This document shows, piece after piece, positions 1-11,806 of a stretch of DNA of 64,000 nucleotides; the stretch's first letter is position 1; each line of letters starts with the position of its first letter. The DNA lies in NCBI GenBank assembly GCA_008704415.1, contig VXIS01000213.1, positions 1 through 64,000 on the forward strand, given 5' to 3'. Under the pieces are notes generated by a model, which did no database searches, was not told the origin of the DNA, and was given only the letters and a program-made list of their open reading frames with translations. The position numbers were made by a program, and so were the translations under genes. The DNA is from Sphaerosporella brunnea (Eukaryota > Ascomycota > Pezizomycetes > Pezizales > Pyronemataceae).

Positions 1-2233
1 CTGAAGGAGCTCCCCACTACCGCCCGCCTACACTACGAACAGTACACGCAAACGCGACCTGCTTCATGCCGCCGCGCTGGTGAAGCAGACCGAGTCCGCG
101 CACGAGCTGATCCGCGATACCCGCCGCGAGGTGGAATTCTTGGATGGTCTGCGACACTCCCGTCCGCGCATCGCCGGCATGCTGTTTGGGAATGGCTATG
201 GGGGGTATGGCAATGGGTCAACGGAGACTGTGTCGGGTCCGCGCGTGTTGTATCCGTGTCAGCGCAAGCGGCCAGGTGGTCGGAAGGCGAGGGAGCTGCG
301 GTTGACGAGGCAGCAGTTGGCGGAGCAGGCGGAGCGTGCAGAGATGCTGGTGCCCGTCAGGCTGGACATAGACTTCGATAAGATCAAGCTGAGGGACACG
401 TTCACCTGGAATCTACACGACAACACGGTGCCCCTGGACCTGTTCGTGGAACAGCTGGTCGAGGATTTCCACTTGCCCCTCACCCGGCGCTGCAGCACAA
501 TGTCGCCCACAATATCAGGGAGCAGCTGACGGACTTTCATCCCCACGTTTTTTTATCCGATGAACCTCTGGATCCTGTGTTGCCGTACACAGCCTACAAG
601 AACGATGATATGCGCGTGCTGATCAAACTCAACATAACCATTGGCCAGCACACGTTAGTAGACCAGTTCGAGTGGGATATTAACAACCCGATGAATTCAC
701 CGGAGGAGTTTGCGATGCTACTCACGCGCGAGATGTCGCTCTCGGGGGAGTTCACCACGGCGATCGCGCACTCGATCAGAGAGCAGTGTCAGCTCTTCAC
801 TAAGGCGCTCTATGTCACCAACCACCCCTTCGACGGCCGACCGATCGAGGACGAGGACGTGCGCGGCGCCATGCTACAATCCCCCATAACGTCCGTATTC
901 CGTCCGTACATCCTAGCAAAAGAATTCAGTCCCCTTCTCTACGAGCTCTCCGAGAACGAGCTGGACCGCGCAGAAAAGAGCCAATCGCGCGAGCAGCGCC
1001 GCATCAAGCGATTCCGCACCGTCAACCGGCGCGGCGGGCCCACCATTCCTGATCTCAAGGACATGCCCAAGACGCACCGAACGCAGATCGTGTCCTCGAT
1101 CCTGCCAGGTGCAGTGCAGAGGTTACAGATCTCGAGAAAACCATGGTGGTGAAGCAAGTGCGCGACGGCGAATCGGACGAGGAAGACAGCGAGTCCGAAG
1201 CCGAGGATTTGCCGCCAGAGAAGACGATACCGGGCTTTAACAACATGACTCGGCGCCAGCGGATGGCCGCGCTAAACGCGCAAAAAGCAACTCTCTCAGC
1301 AGCGCTCGCAACGCCAGAAGTACGCTCTGATCGCGCAGTAACGGTATGCAGAACGGATGCGGCACGACACGCCCCTCTGCAGCAGACACCGCTGCAGCAG
1401 ACGCAGACAATGTCGCCGCCAAAGCTTGCGCTGCTCGCAGACCGGGCGTCCCGCTGCATCAGGAATCTGCGCTGTTGAGACTCAAGATCAGCTCTAATAA
1501 GCTTAGAGAACTGCTAGAACGTGCAGAACGCGCAGAGCTTGCAGAACGCGCAGAGCTTGCAGAACGCGCAGAACTTGCAGAACGTGCAGAACGTGCAGAA
1601 ACGTGCAGAACGTGCAGAACGTGATCAGAAGGCCCAGCAGCAGCAGCAGCAGATGGCAATATGCTCCCACCACAGACACAGCAGACGAGTCAGAAACGCC
1701 GACTACCGCCAAGCGAACCAGCTCTTGCGGCTACTGCGTGCGCCGTCGCCGCTACCACCCTACCCCCTACTCCTGCTCCGGGCCCACGCTCTAACCCGCT
1801 TGGCCAGGCGAAGAAAGCGCCGGTTTGTCCCTCCCCTTCCCCCCTTCACATAACGCGACTAACTTCCTTCCCCGCAGCCACCACCGAATGCTTACCCAGG
1901 CCGCTCTCTCTCGCCTACGAGAAAACTACATCAACGATTAATTGAGCGACAATGCGGCGGCAAGCATTCGATGCGGATACTGTATCGCTAATGCCGGCTG
2001 CGGTCATGCAGCAGGGACATCCGGGCAGGAAATCAAGTGGAAATGGATCCCGAGGATTAGGTGCCATGATTGTCCGGAAACTGTACACGCCTGGGCCGAT
2101 CAGACGGTGGAGAGCTTTTGGTACATGATGAAGAATAGAGTCATCGTAAGTTGGATATTATTCTGGGCAGGGCAGGATAGCTAATGAGTCGGGAGAGGTG
2201 GATTTGAGGATGCAGAAGGAAGGGGGGAGGTAA
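1..2233 (+). pseudogene. Broken duplicate of SNF5 gene
   Basis: This is the plus-strand copy of the SNF5 gene seen intact at 6173-8700, starting around codon 95 and ending at the mirrored stop at 2231-2233. It is split across all three frames. An extra A lies near 51 (ACGCAAACG against ACGCAACG). An A is missing near 490. One A of a doublet is missing near 1118, before the RPT2-to-tail linker. Several indels lie at 1285-1440, and G and A are lost near 2076 in the C-terminal exon. The changes are indels, not substitutions, which suits uncorrected sequencing error better than decay of a real pseudogene. It should not be counted as a second SNF5 gene. Confidence 0.9.
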
Positions 2234-4192
2234 TGGCGTTTTGTGAGGGAGCGGGGGTGGGAATGGGGTGTACGTTAGTTGTGGACTTGAGCTTGCGTTG
2301 GACATCGACACTTATCTTTTCTTTTGCAATGGATTTTTTTACTGGCTGTGCTGGTGGTTGCGATTGGGTATAATGATGCGATGACGGATGGAATGGATAG
2401 AATTACCCCTCCTCCCCCCATCTCTCTATCGAGATTATATTTTTGTGGGAAGTTTATGGTGAATCATGGAATATCACGCTGCTCCGAGTCTTTGACAAGT
2501 GGGGTCTGTGAGTGATAATTAATGATCCTCCGATCGGCCGCGAGCATTTCGGCATTTAAGCATGCAATTCAAACGTAGATTCAAGTATGTAGTAACAAAC
2601 GCAGATACCGTATTATCCCGGTAACAACGCAGTTGCGCGGCCAAAAGTGTGCTGTATAAAGTGCGGGCGAGCGGTCGAGGGCTTTGAAGAAACTTAAACC
2701 AAGGGAGAGACAGCGGGGGAGTGGCGACACGAATGTGAGGCGAGGCAAGCCAATCCGTGTCCTTCGCCCACATACTTTTTGTCATTCATGTACCCCCCAC
2801 AGACTTCCGAAAAACAGGTACTGCCCTCTATTTCCAGCATATACTTTTCAGGGCCGCGTTATTGCCGGGATGACACCGTATCGTCTCGGCCGCAGGGCAA
2901 GAGCTCTGCCGCGGAAGTGTGCTGTGTATAGTAACGATGGGGTGGAGGGCACTGTTGGTGGTCGAGAAGAAGCTTGAACAAAACGCAGTGGAGACGGCGG
3001 CGGGCGATCCCCGTCTCCTCCCCTTGTCTCCAGCGTCGGCTTGCCTTTGACTTTCTATCGCTCCACCACCCCGCGCTGTTTGAGGTTCTACTTTTTGCGG
3101 TCTAGCGGTCTATATAGCATACTTCTGCGGCAGAGTTCTTGCTTTGCGGCTGGGGGGGGGGGGGGACGGTTATTATAAATTGAGCTCATTACAAACAATA
3201 CTATACGTTACATTGCTTGTATTTCTGAGAAAAAAACAAAGCTCGCGCCGAGACCGAGTGATACCCATGATGCGGCGTTTTTTTGGGGGGGATTTTTCAA
3301 CGTCAGGTCAAAGAGCCGGCGAGCGAGAGCGCACTACAACTCACCTCTATCTCTGGCGTCAATATCCATTAGCTGCGCCTCAGTGTCTAGGAACTCCTTC
3401 TCTTCAACCGCGTGGTTCCGTAAATGTACGTAGAATAGCTCATCAGCGCGCTCTGCTGTGAGACGGTTTCGCTTTTTGTCGTGGGTGGGGTTTCTGGTAG
3501 GAAAAAGACCGGTGCAGGTGCGTAGGAGACGGAAGTCCAGCCAGCTCTGTGCAGAAACCCGCGGGGGGTGCGGGGGGGGCGGGGGGGGCTTTATATACGC
3601 CATGGCCGGTGTCTACTATCTCATCACAGAATGCGGATGACTCTTTTTTCCTCTCTCTCTCTTTTTTTTTTTTTCTCTCTTTTTTTTTTTCCAACCAGCC
3701 ATGCATAGTTTTATACCTCGCTCAAGCGCAGTAATAAAGAGTTTAATTGAAACTTTACCAAATCTCAGGGAAAAGAATGTAATCGAACCCATAATAGGTA
3801 ATCGACCCCTACCTACTTACGACCGAGATATAATACGGGGTAGGTACATAGTAACGCAAGCTGAAAATGGGAATTGCCCGCAAGCCCCGACCCCACAATT
3901 CAAAGCTCAAGCCGCAGCCACCTCACCTAGCGCCGGTGGATTTTGTAAACCGCATTCCTTAAAATGCTGCCCCCCATGCGCAAGCCCGCTTCTATCATTC
4001 TCTCGACGCGCTGGAAGAATTTGAAAAAAAAAACTATTTCGTCCGGTGGCCTAAGCAACGCAGGCAGCGAGTAGGAGAGCATGTACCTTCGATCTGCAGC
4101 CCATGCTTATGCTATACTATCCCCTCGTCCGTAACGCGGATCCTGTGAAATTGGCCGGAAAATTATTGGGCAACGTCGCACAGCGTCATGGA
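1..4192. repeat. Left arm of 8.4-kb inverted repeat (error-rich)
   Basis: This stretch is the reverse complement of 4207-8416, with position pairs summing to about 8402 near the centre and 8417 at the outer edge. The 15-base drift comes from scattered single-base indels. The arm is cut by the start of the window. Most differences from the right arm are lost or gained bases in short homopolymers, for example AAA to AA and GGG to GG. There is no run of C-to-T changes of the kind that repeat-induced point mutation would leave. The turn-around is within about a dozen bases near 4200, with a noisy 40-bp joint. It is read here as a likely fold-back artefact. Confidence 0.93.
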
Positions 4193-6172
4193 AAGCCTAA
4201 TAGGTTCCACACGCTAGGTCTGGCGACGTTGCCCAATAATTGTTCCGGCCAATTTCACAGGATCCGCGTTTACGGACGAGGGGATAGTATAGCATAAGCA
4301 TAGGGCTGCAGATCGAAGTACATGCTCTCCTACTCGCTGCCTGCGTTGCTTAGGCCACCGGACGAAATAGTTTTTTTTTTTCAAATTCTTCCAGCGCGTC
4401 GAGAGAATGATAGAAGCGGGCTTGCGCATGGGGGGCAGCATTTTAAGGAATGCGGTTTACAAAATCCACCGGCGCTAGGTGAGGTGGCTGCGGCTTGAGC
4501 TTTGAATTGTGGGGTCGGGGCTTGCGGGCAATTCCCATTTTCAGCTTGCGTTACTATGTACCTACCCCGTATTATATCTCGGTCGTAAGTAGGTAGGGGT
4601 CGATTACCTATTATGGGTTCGATTACATTCTTTTCCCTGAGATTTGGTAAAGTTTCAATTAAACTCTTTATTACTGCGCTTGAGCGAGGTATAAAACTAT
4701 GCATGGCTGGTTGGAAAAAAAAAAAGAGAGAAAAAAAAAAAAAGAGAGAGAGAGGAAAAAAGAGTCATCCGCATTCTGTGATGAGATAGTAGACACCGGC
4801 CATGGCGTATATAAAGCCCCCCCCGCCCCCCCCGCACCCCCCGCGGGTTTCTGCACAGAGCTGGCTGGACTTCCGTCTCCTACGCACCTGCACCGGTCTT
4901 TTTCCTACCAGAAACCCCACCCACGACAAAAAGCGAAACCGTCTCACAGCAGAGCGCGCTGATGAGCTATTCTACGTACATTTACGGAACCACGCGGTTG
5001 AAGAGAAGGAGTTCCTAGACACTGAGGCGCAGCTAATGGATATTGACGCCAGAGATAGAGGTGAGTTGTAGTGCGCTCTCGCTCGCCGGCTCTTTGACCT
5101 GACGTTGAAAAATCCCCCCCAAAAAAACGCCGCATCATGGGTATCACTCGGTCTCGGCGCGAGCTTTGTTTTTTTCTCAGAAATACAAGCAATGTAACGT
5201 ATAGTATTGTTTGTAATGAGCTCAATTTATAATAACCGTCCCCCCCCCCCCCCAGCCGCAAAGCAAGAACTCTGCCGCAGAAGTATGCTATATAGACCGC
5301 TAGACCGCAAAAAGTAGAACCTCAAACAGCGCGGGGTGGTGGAGCGATAGAAAGTCAAAGGCAAGCCGACGCTGGAGACAAGGGGAGGAGACGGGGATCG
5401 CCCGCCGCCGTCTCCACTGCGTTTTGTTCAAGCTTCTTCTCGACCACCAACAGTGCCCTCCACCCCATCGTTACTATACACAGCACACTTCCGCGGCAGA
5501 GCTCTTGCCCTGCGGCCGAGACGATACGGTGTCATCCCGGCAATAACGCGGCCCTGAAAAGTATATGCTGGAAATAGAGGGCAGTACCTGTTTTTCGGAA
5601 GTCTGTGGGGGGTACATGAATGACAAAAAGTATGTGGGCGAAGGACACGGATTGGCTTGCCTCGCCTCACATTCGTGTCGCCACTCCCCCGCTGTCTCTC
5701 CCTTGGTTTAAGTTTCTTCAAAGCCCTCGACCGCTCGCCCGCACTTTATACAGCACACTTTTGGCCGCGCAACTGCGTTGTTACCGGGATAATACGGTAT
5801 CTGCGTTTGTTACTACATACTTGAATCTACGTTTGAATTGCATGCTTAAATGCCGAAATGCTCGCGGCCGATCGGAGGATCATTAATTATCACTCACAGA
5901 CCCCACTTGTCAAAGACTCGGAGCAGCGTGATATTCCATGATTCACCATAAACTTCCCACAAAATATAATCTCGATAGAGAGATGGGGGGAGGAGGGTTA
6001 ATTCTATCCATTCCATCCGTCATCGCATCATATATACCCCAATCCGCAACCACCCAGCCAGCCAGTAAAAAAATCCATTGCAAAAGAAAAGATAAGTGTC
6101 GATGTCCAACGCAAGCTCAAGTCCACCTAACGTACACCCCATTCCCCACCCCCGCTCCCCTCACAAACGCCA
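2234..6172. other. Non-coding core of the palindrome
   Basis: The two arms share an approximately 1.9-kb non-coding spacer downstream of SNF5, present twice. It holds long C or G runs (3151-3164 and mirror 5241-5254), A/T-rich tracts with GAGA repeats (3645-3690 and mirror), a TATATAAA box at 4807-4814 (mirror near 3595), and the start of a short plus-strand ORF (4802-5071). That ORF ends in a GTGAGT donor, so it could be a first exon, but no partner exon was found. A near-palindromic TACCGTATTA-type motif occurs near 2606 and mirror 5781, and again at 57078. No gene could be supported here. Confidence 0.6.
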
Positions 6173-8416
6173 TTACCTCCCCCCCTTCTCCTTCTGCATC
6201 CTCAAATCCACCCTCTCCCTGTACTTCATTAGCCCTATCCTGCCCTGCCCAGAATAAATCCAACTTACCGATGACCTCTATTCTTCACATGTACCAAAAA
6301 GCTCTCCACCGTCTGATCCGGCCCAGGCGTGTACAGTTTTCCCGGACAATCATGGCACCTAATCCTCGGGATCCATTTCCACTTGATTTCCCTGCCCGGA
6401 TGTCCCTGCTGCATGACCGCAGCCGGCATTAGCGATCCAGTCTCCGCATCGAATGCTTGCCGCCGCATTGTCGCCTCAAATTTATCGTTGATGTAGTTTT
6501 CTCGTAGGCGAGAGAGCGCCTGGGTAAGCCATTCCGGTGGTGGCTGCGGGGAAGGAAGTTAGTCGCGTTATGTGAAGGTGGGAAGGGGAGGACAAACCGG
6601 CGCTTCTTCGCCTGGGCCAAGCGGGTTAGAGCGTGGGCCCGGAGCAGGAGTAGGGGTAGGGGGTAGCGGCGACGGCGCCGCAGTAGCCGCAAGAGCTGGT
6701 TCGCTGGCGGTAGTCGGCGTTTTCTGACTCGTCTGCTGTGTCTGTGGTGGGAGCATATTTGCCATCTGCTGCTGCTGCTGCTGGGCCTTCTGATCACGTT
6801 CTGCACGTTCTGCACGTTCTGCACGTTCTGCACGTTCTGCAAGTTCTGCGCGTTCTGCAAGCTCTGCGCGTTCTGCAAGCTCTGCGCGTTCTGCACGTTC
6901 TAGCAGTTCTCTAAGCTTATTAGAGCTGATCTTGAGTCTCAACAGCGCAGATTCCTGATGCAGCGGGACGCCCGGTCTGCGAGGCAGCGCAAGCTTTGGC
7001 GGCGACATTGTCTGCGTCTGCTGCAGCGGTGTCTGCTGCAGGGGCGTGTCGTGCCGCATCCGTTCTGCATACCGTTCTGCGCGATCAGAGCGTACTTCTG
7101 GCGTTTGCGAGCGCTGCTGAGAGTTTGCTTTTTGCGCGTTTAGCGCGGCCATCCGCTGGCGCCGAGTCATGTTGTTAAAGCCCGGTATCGTCTTCTCTGG
7201 CGGCAAATCCTCGGCTTCGGACTCGCTGTCTTCCTCGTCCGATTCGCCGTCGCGCACTTGCTTCACCACCATGGTTTTCTCGAGATCTGTAACCTTCTGC
7301 ACTGCACCTGGCAGGATCGAGGACACGATCTGCGTTCGGTGCGTCTTGGGCATGTCCTTGAGATCAGGAATGGTGGGCCCGCCGCGCCGGTTGACGGTGC
7401 GGAATCGCTTGATGCGGCGCTGCTCGCGCGATTGGCTCTTTTCTGCGCGGTCCAGCTCGTTCTCGGAGAGCTCGTAGAGAAGGGGACTGAATTCTTTTGC
7501 TAGGATGTACGGACGGAATACGGACGTTATGGGGGATTGTAGCATGGCGCCGCGCACGTCCTCGTCCTCGATCGGTCGGCCGTCGAAGGGGTGGTTGGTG
7601 ACATAGAGCGCCTTAGTGAAGAGCTGACACTGCTCTCTGATCGAGTGCGCGATCGCCGTGGTGAACTCCCCCGAGAGCGACATCTCGCGCGTGAGTAGCA
7701 TCGCAAACTCCTCCGGTGAATTCATCGGGTTGTTAATATCCCACTCGAACTGGTCTACTAACGTGTGCTGGCCAATGGTTATGTTGAGTTTGATCAGCAC
7801 GCGCATATCATCGTTCTTGTAGGCTGTGTACGGCAACACAGGATCCAGAGGTTCATCGGATAAAAAAACGTGGGGATGAAAGTCCGTCAGCTGCTCCCTG
7901 ATATTGTGGGCGACATTGTGCTGCAGCGCCGGGTTGAGGGGCAAGTGGAAATCCTCGACCAGCTGTTCCACGAACAGGTCCAGGGGCACCGTGTTGTCGT
8001 GTAGATTCCAGGTGAACGTGTCCCTCAGCTTGATCTTATCGAAGTCTATGTCCAGCCTGACGGGCACCAGCATCTCTGCACGCTCCGCCTGCTCCGCCAA
8101 CTGCTGCCTCGTCAACCGCAGCTCCCTCGCCTTCCGACCACCTGGCCGCTTGCGCTGACACGGATACAACACGCGCGGACCCGACACAGTCTCCGTTGAC
8201 CCATTGCCATACCCCCCATAGCCATTCCCAAACAGCATGCCGGCGATGCGCGGACGGGAGTGTCGCAGACCATCCAAGAATTCCACCTCGCGGCGGGTAT
8301 CGCGGATCAGCTCGTGCGCGGACTCGGTCTGCTTCACCAGCGCGGCGGCATGAAGCAGGTCGCGTTGCGTGTACTGTTCGTAGTGTAGGCGGGCGGTAGT
8401 GGGGAGCTCCTTCAGG
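4207..8416. repeat. Right arm of 8.4-kb inverted repeat (intact coding)
   Basis: This is the mirror copy of 1-4192. It carries an uninterrupted SNF5 reading frame, so it is the arm to trust. The similarity stops at 8416 only because the left copy runs out at base 1; the true length of the palindrome is unknown. Sequence beyond 8416 continues the same gene into its 5' end without a break, so the right arm belongs to the real locus. Confidence 0.93.
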
Positions 8417-8700
8417 GGAGAGGCTGCTTCTTTTTCTTTGCCTTTTGATTTTGGGGTAGAGGGACGCGAAGAGGCATTGCTGTGGCTGTGATGATTGGCG
8501 TTGGAGGGGTGGGTGGTGGAAGGAGAGCCTGCGACGTCTGGTGGGTGCGAATTTGAGGGCGATGTGGACGAGGACGAGGAGGATGCCGGGTGGTGTTGCG
8601 GTGTGCCTTTGCGGGGGATGTGGTCGGAGGGTGGTGCGGGAGCGGAAGGAGAGTGTTGCTGCTGCTGCTGCTGCTGGTGGGCCAGCGAGGTGTCGGGCAT
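6173..8700 (-). CDS. snf5: SNF5/SMARCB1-type SWI/SNF chromatin-remodelling subunit
   Basis: This is a core subunit of a nuclear SWI/SNF-class remodeller; the SNF5 family bridges the ATPase module and the nucleosome acidic patch. Translation from the ATG at 8698-8700 gives a Gln/Ser/Pro-rich N-terminus (1-95), then two SNF5 repeats at roughly 210-290 and 300-375, an acidic Ser/Asp/Glu stretch, and a tandem AERAEL-type helical repeat near 600-635. Two introns were inferred: 6597-6544 (54 bp, ACTAAC branch) and 6268-6219 (50 bp, CTAAT branch). They join exons carrying the fungal SNF5 tail motif RIRCHDCPGKLY and a basic end. The second donor, GTAAGT, overlaps an in-frame TAA, so an unspliced transcript would stop there. 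The exons total 2424 nt, 807 aa. Distinguishing Snf5 from the RSC paralogue Sfh1 needs a phylogeny; the tail motif favours Snf5. Confidence 0.88.
6797..6900 (-). repeat. Short tandem repeat encoding AERAEL units in SNF5
   Basis: Nine-base and eighteen-base units of the type TTCTGCACG / TTCTGCAAG are repeated in frame. They code for alternating AER/AEL and make a charged helical segment near the SNF5 C-terminus. The mirror copy lies near 1515-1620 and differs in unit number and by an indel, as expected if one arm is poorly resolved. Confidence 0.85.
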
Positions 8701-10180
8701 GCTGCTGGCTGCTTGCGCTGCCGCGGATGGCTCTGAAGGGGGGGGGGGGGTGTGTGGGAATGGCGCGTGGGCGTGGGTATGCGTGAACGTGAAAGAAAGA
8801 CAGATTACTTTAGCGACTTTTTGGGGGGGGATTCAAAGCGAGCGATAGCGGCTGACGCAGACGGACAAGAGCGATATATCGGTGCGATTACCTCTGTGGC
8901 CGTCGAGAGCAGGTGGCCGCGATATCGATGTGCTGTGCTGTGCTGTGCTGTGCGTGCTGTGCTGGCCTGACCGATGGGGGGGGGGGGGGGCTGTGTAAGG
9001 TTTCTGTGCTGGAGTGTCTGGAAAAAGGAGCGCGGCGAACAAGAGAGCGGCAACACACGGGGAAAGGGAAGGAAAACGCTCCATCGTCGCCAGAAGAACA
9101 GCTGGGCAGCAGCATCGTCTCCAACGCGCAAGAAAGAGAGAAAACAACGCGCGGAGCACAGATTTTTATCGCGACGTGCAATTGCGTATGTACGTATTTC
9201 AAATTACATACCACTCGGGAACACACTAGACTCAGGAGATTTGGTTCCGGGGAAAGGAACTGAGCTGCCACCAGTCGCTTGGATGCGCAACGGGATCTGG
9301 AGCCGAGGGGGTCAAGAAAATAAAAACAAAAAATCAATCTGGAACCCAGCGCCCATGAGCAGGAGAAGAAGAAGAAGAAGAAGAAGACGAGGAAGCGGAG
9401 GAGAGGCGAGGAAGCGAATGGAATCGCAGATAAGAATACTCGCACTCGACCACAATCGTCCAAAGCGAGACACTGCTTCCTGCGAGATCGGATCTTCCAG
9501 TTCCCTGGAATGCACGCCTTCTTTAGCTGCTTCGCCCTCCGTGAACTCCGAGCCGGAAGCTTCGTTGCCTCTGCGCCAATGGGAATCGTTCCAGCGGGTC
9601 CCCGACAAAGAAGCACGCAGGCAGGCAGGCAGGCAGGCGGGAGCGTTGGCTTCCCAGTCCATGGTGTCAGGGTCACCGAGGATAAAGGAATGCTCGCTCT
9701 CGCCGAGTTTTCGCTCTGTGGGGTTGGCTGCATGCGTGCCCCCCTCCCCTGAGATCGTTTGGAATGCTGCTTTTTGTGGATGTTCGAGTAAGAATCCGTA
9801 CATACTTCCTGATACCTCATTTTGTGCTCAAGTCGTTCCGTGCCATGTTCCTGCTAACTATCCGCCAACACGAGCACAAAACCAATGCTATCGACATCGA
9901 AGATCACGCAAGTCAAGAGCAGTCAGAGGCAAGTAAAATAAAGTATTGATACAAGCAAGCATGCTCGCAAATACGCCTCGGAGTAGAAAAGGAAAAAATA
10001 ACCAGAGAAAAAGAAAAAATAACCAGAGAGAGAGAGAAAAAAAAAAGATATATTCAATGCAATCCGCAAACCGCAAACCCCGCCTCAGAAACTCCTAACA
10101 CAAAATCCACCCACTCTTACCCGACCAAACAAATGAAAAACACTGACAGGAGTCGTGGAACCGGAAAGGAAACCAATTGA
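8701..10180. other. Intergenic region, no supported gene
   Basis: About 1.5 kb lies upstream of SNF5. It contains a GCTGT tandem run (8934-8962), G runs at 8738-8749 and 8978-8990, a GAAGAA run (9362-9390) and a GGCA run (9619-9640). Two overlapping long open frames exist on opposite strands (plus 8974-9936, minus 8888-9820). Both are low-complexity, match no family I recognise and have no splice logic, so they are treated as chance ORFs over a promoter and 5' leader. Confidence 0.6.
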
Positions 10181-11806
10181 CTACCTCTTTTCCGCCTCAC
10201 TGCTCGGCACACTCACATCTTCGAACTCCAGGGGCCATTGATCAACCTCTCGAAACTTCTTTCTGAGCTCCTTCAATTTGTGACGTGCCTCCTTATCCGT
10301 CACCAAATGCACATGTACGCTGCCCGAGCAAGTCGAGTCACTGGGTTGCTCAGACAACCCGGACCTGCCAGCATCGTTGCCGTCATCGTTGCCATCCGCA
10401 ATCGGCTCGTTAGCGCTGTTGTCGAGCGCCTTCTTGGTGTATGTTCTCACGGGGGTCTCCTTGACGCCGGTAGGCGCTTTTGTTTGTGTGGTTTTGGCAC
10501 TCTTCCCCTTTGCATTCGCCGTTTTCTTGCCCTTATCTGCTGTCCTCTTGGCTGCGGCAGAAGCCTTGGTCTTACGGCTTTTCGCCAGATGGTCTTCTTC
10601 GCCCTCTTCCTCTGAGGCCGGGAACTCTAATATATCTCGTGACTTTTTGGTCTTTTTACGAGGGGGCAGGAGATCGCGCAGGGTAGTTGTCGAGCTCTTG
10701 TTCTTCTGCGATCGCGTTGCCTTCGGACGGGTGCCTTTCGCGGCGGTTTTTGTCGTCTTGGCTGCCCGTCGCGATCTCTTCTTAGGAGCGGTGGCTTCGA
10801 CAGCAGTAAGCCCTGCTTCCCCATCAAGACCTGCATCCGAGCTGCGGCGTTTCCGATCCGGAGATGGAGACGACGAGACCGAGAGGGGAGGCCTGTTGAA
10901 CTCATTCTGCGTAGCCTTGGGGGTTTCCTGGTCTGGAGTGGAGGACTTTGATTTAGGATCCGAGTAAATCATGAACTCCTGCGAGCCAATGTGAAAAGCA
11001 TGGCCACCTGCTGGACGCTCCAGTTCTTTGCGCAGTGGCGGCAGTGAGATGGCAGCGATGATGTCGTCCTCGCCCTCTTCTTTCTCCATCACAAAGCTGC
11101 CATGAGGCTTCCTTGGGGTGGGCGAGGACTGCCGATCCTCTTCGTCTTCGTCCCCAGTTCCAATAGGCCCTAAGGTCCTCGGGTCGAGATCTTGTAATCG
11201 AGGCCTTTCTGCTGAACCCAGCTTTGCCCTGTTGGGGGGTGGGGGCGTGTAACCACTATCCGACCCATAATCTAAAATCAGACGACCACGCCCTTTCGGA
11301 GTCGAGTGCGCTATTGGGGGCGAGGATGGGATGGAGAGTCTTAGATTTCCTGGGGAGCGGTTCTCCGCATTCGAAGACTGCGCTGGCGAGCTTTCATGCT
11401 CTCCCCGCTCACCTGGCGTGGATGGGATGATAGTCGAGGGCGTAACCGAGCGAAACTCCTCTTCCGGGACAGGACTCGGCGATTTTGCGGCAGCAACAGC
11501 ACCACGACGCGTAGATCTTGCAGTTTTAGTGCTGGAAGTGGAGGTTGAACGCGCTTCCTTGCTGGGAGAAGCTTCTGTTGACCGTCTTGTCATGCGCGAC
11601 AACACTCGTCTCTCTGCCTCGGCAGCGGCTTTGATGATGATGGATGCGCCGATTGGGGGTGATGACGGCGGTACAGTAGTGGAAGATCGAGGGCTGGTCG
11701 GTTCGGTCACTCTTGCAGGCTTCTTTGTTGCTGCTGAGGCTCTGGATGTTTTTGCTGATGTGTCCGGCGATGCAGAGACAAGAGCCCGTCTCCTAGTGCG
11801 AGGCAT
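10181..11806 (-). CDS. Disordered, highly charged nuclear-type protein, unknown function
   Basis: This is one uninterrupted 541-aa frame. The protein is almost wholly low-complexity: Ser/Thr/Pro/Arg-rich at the N-terminus with many SP/TP sites, several basic clusters resembling nuclear localisation signals (KKRSRRAAK, PPRKKTKKSR), and Lys/Ala/Thr-rich AT-hook-like text in the middle. It has one more ordered acidic/hydrophobic end around LKELRKKFREVDQWPLEFE. I do not recognise a named domain. The short motif TTLRDLLPPRKK and the C-terminal helix are the best candidates for conserved binding segments. It is divergent from gtr1 across a 487-bp spacer. A chromosome or chromatin-associated role is inference from composition only. 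Confidence 0.7.
   Translation of the reverse strand: MPRTRRRALVSASPDTSAKTSRASAATKKPARVTEPTSPRSSTTVPPSSPPIGASIIIKAAAEAERRVLSRMTRRSTEASPSKEARSTSTSSTKTARSTRRGAVAAAKSPSPVPEEEFRSVTPSTIIPSTPGERGEHESSPAQSSNAENRSPGNLRLSIPSSPPIAHSTPKGRGRLILDYGSDSGYTPPPPNRAKLGSAERPRLQDLDPRTLGPIGTGDEDEEDRQSSPTPRKPHGSFVMEKEEGEDDIIAAISLPPLRKELERPAGGHAFHIGSQEFMIYSDPKSKSSTPDQETPKATQNEFNRPPLSVSSSPSPDRKRRSSDAGLDGEAGLTAVEATAPKKRSRRAAKTTKTAAKGTRPKATRSQKNKSSTTTLRDLLPPRKKTKKSRDILEFPASEEEGEEDHLAKSRKTKASAAAKRTADKGKKTANAKGKSAKTTQTKAPTGVKETPVRTYTKKALDNSANEPIADGNDDGNDAGRSGLSEQPSDSTCSGSVHVHLVTDKEARHKLKELRKKFREVDQWPLEFEDVSVPSSEAEKR

Noticed and set aside
4600..4640. GGGTTCGATTAC looks like a tRNA B box
   Set aside because: No A box at the right distance and no cloverleaf could be folded around it.
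8888..9936. Two long overlapping ORFs on opposite strands (310 and 320 codons)
   Set aside because: Both are low-complexity, lack any domain signature and overlap each other over simple repeats upstream of SNF5.
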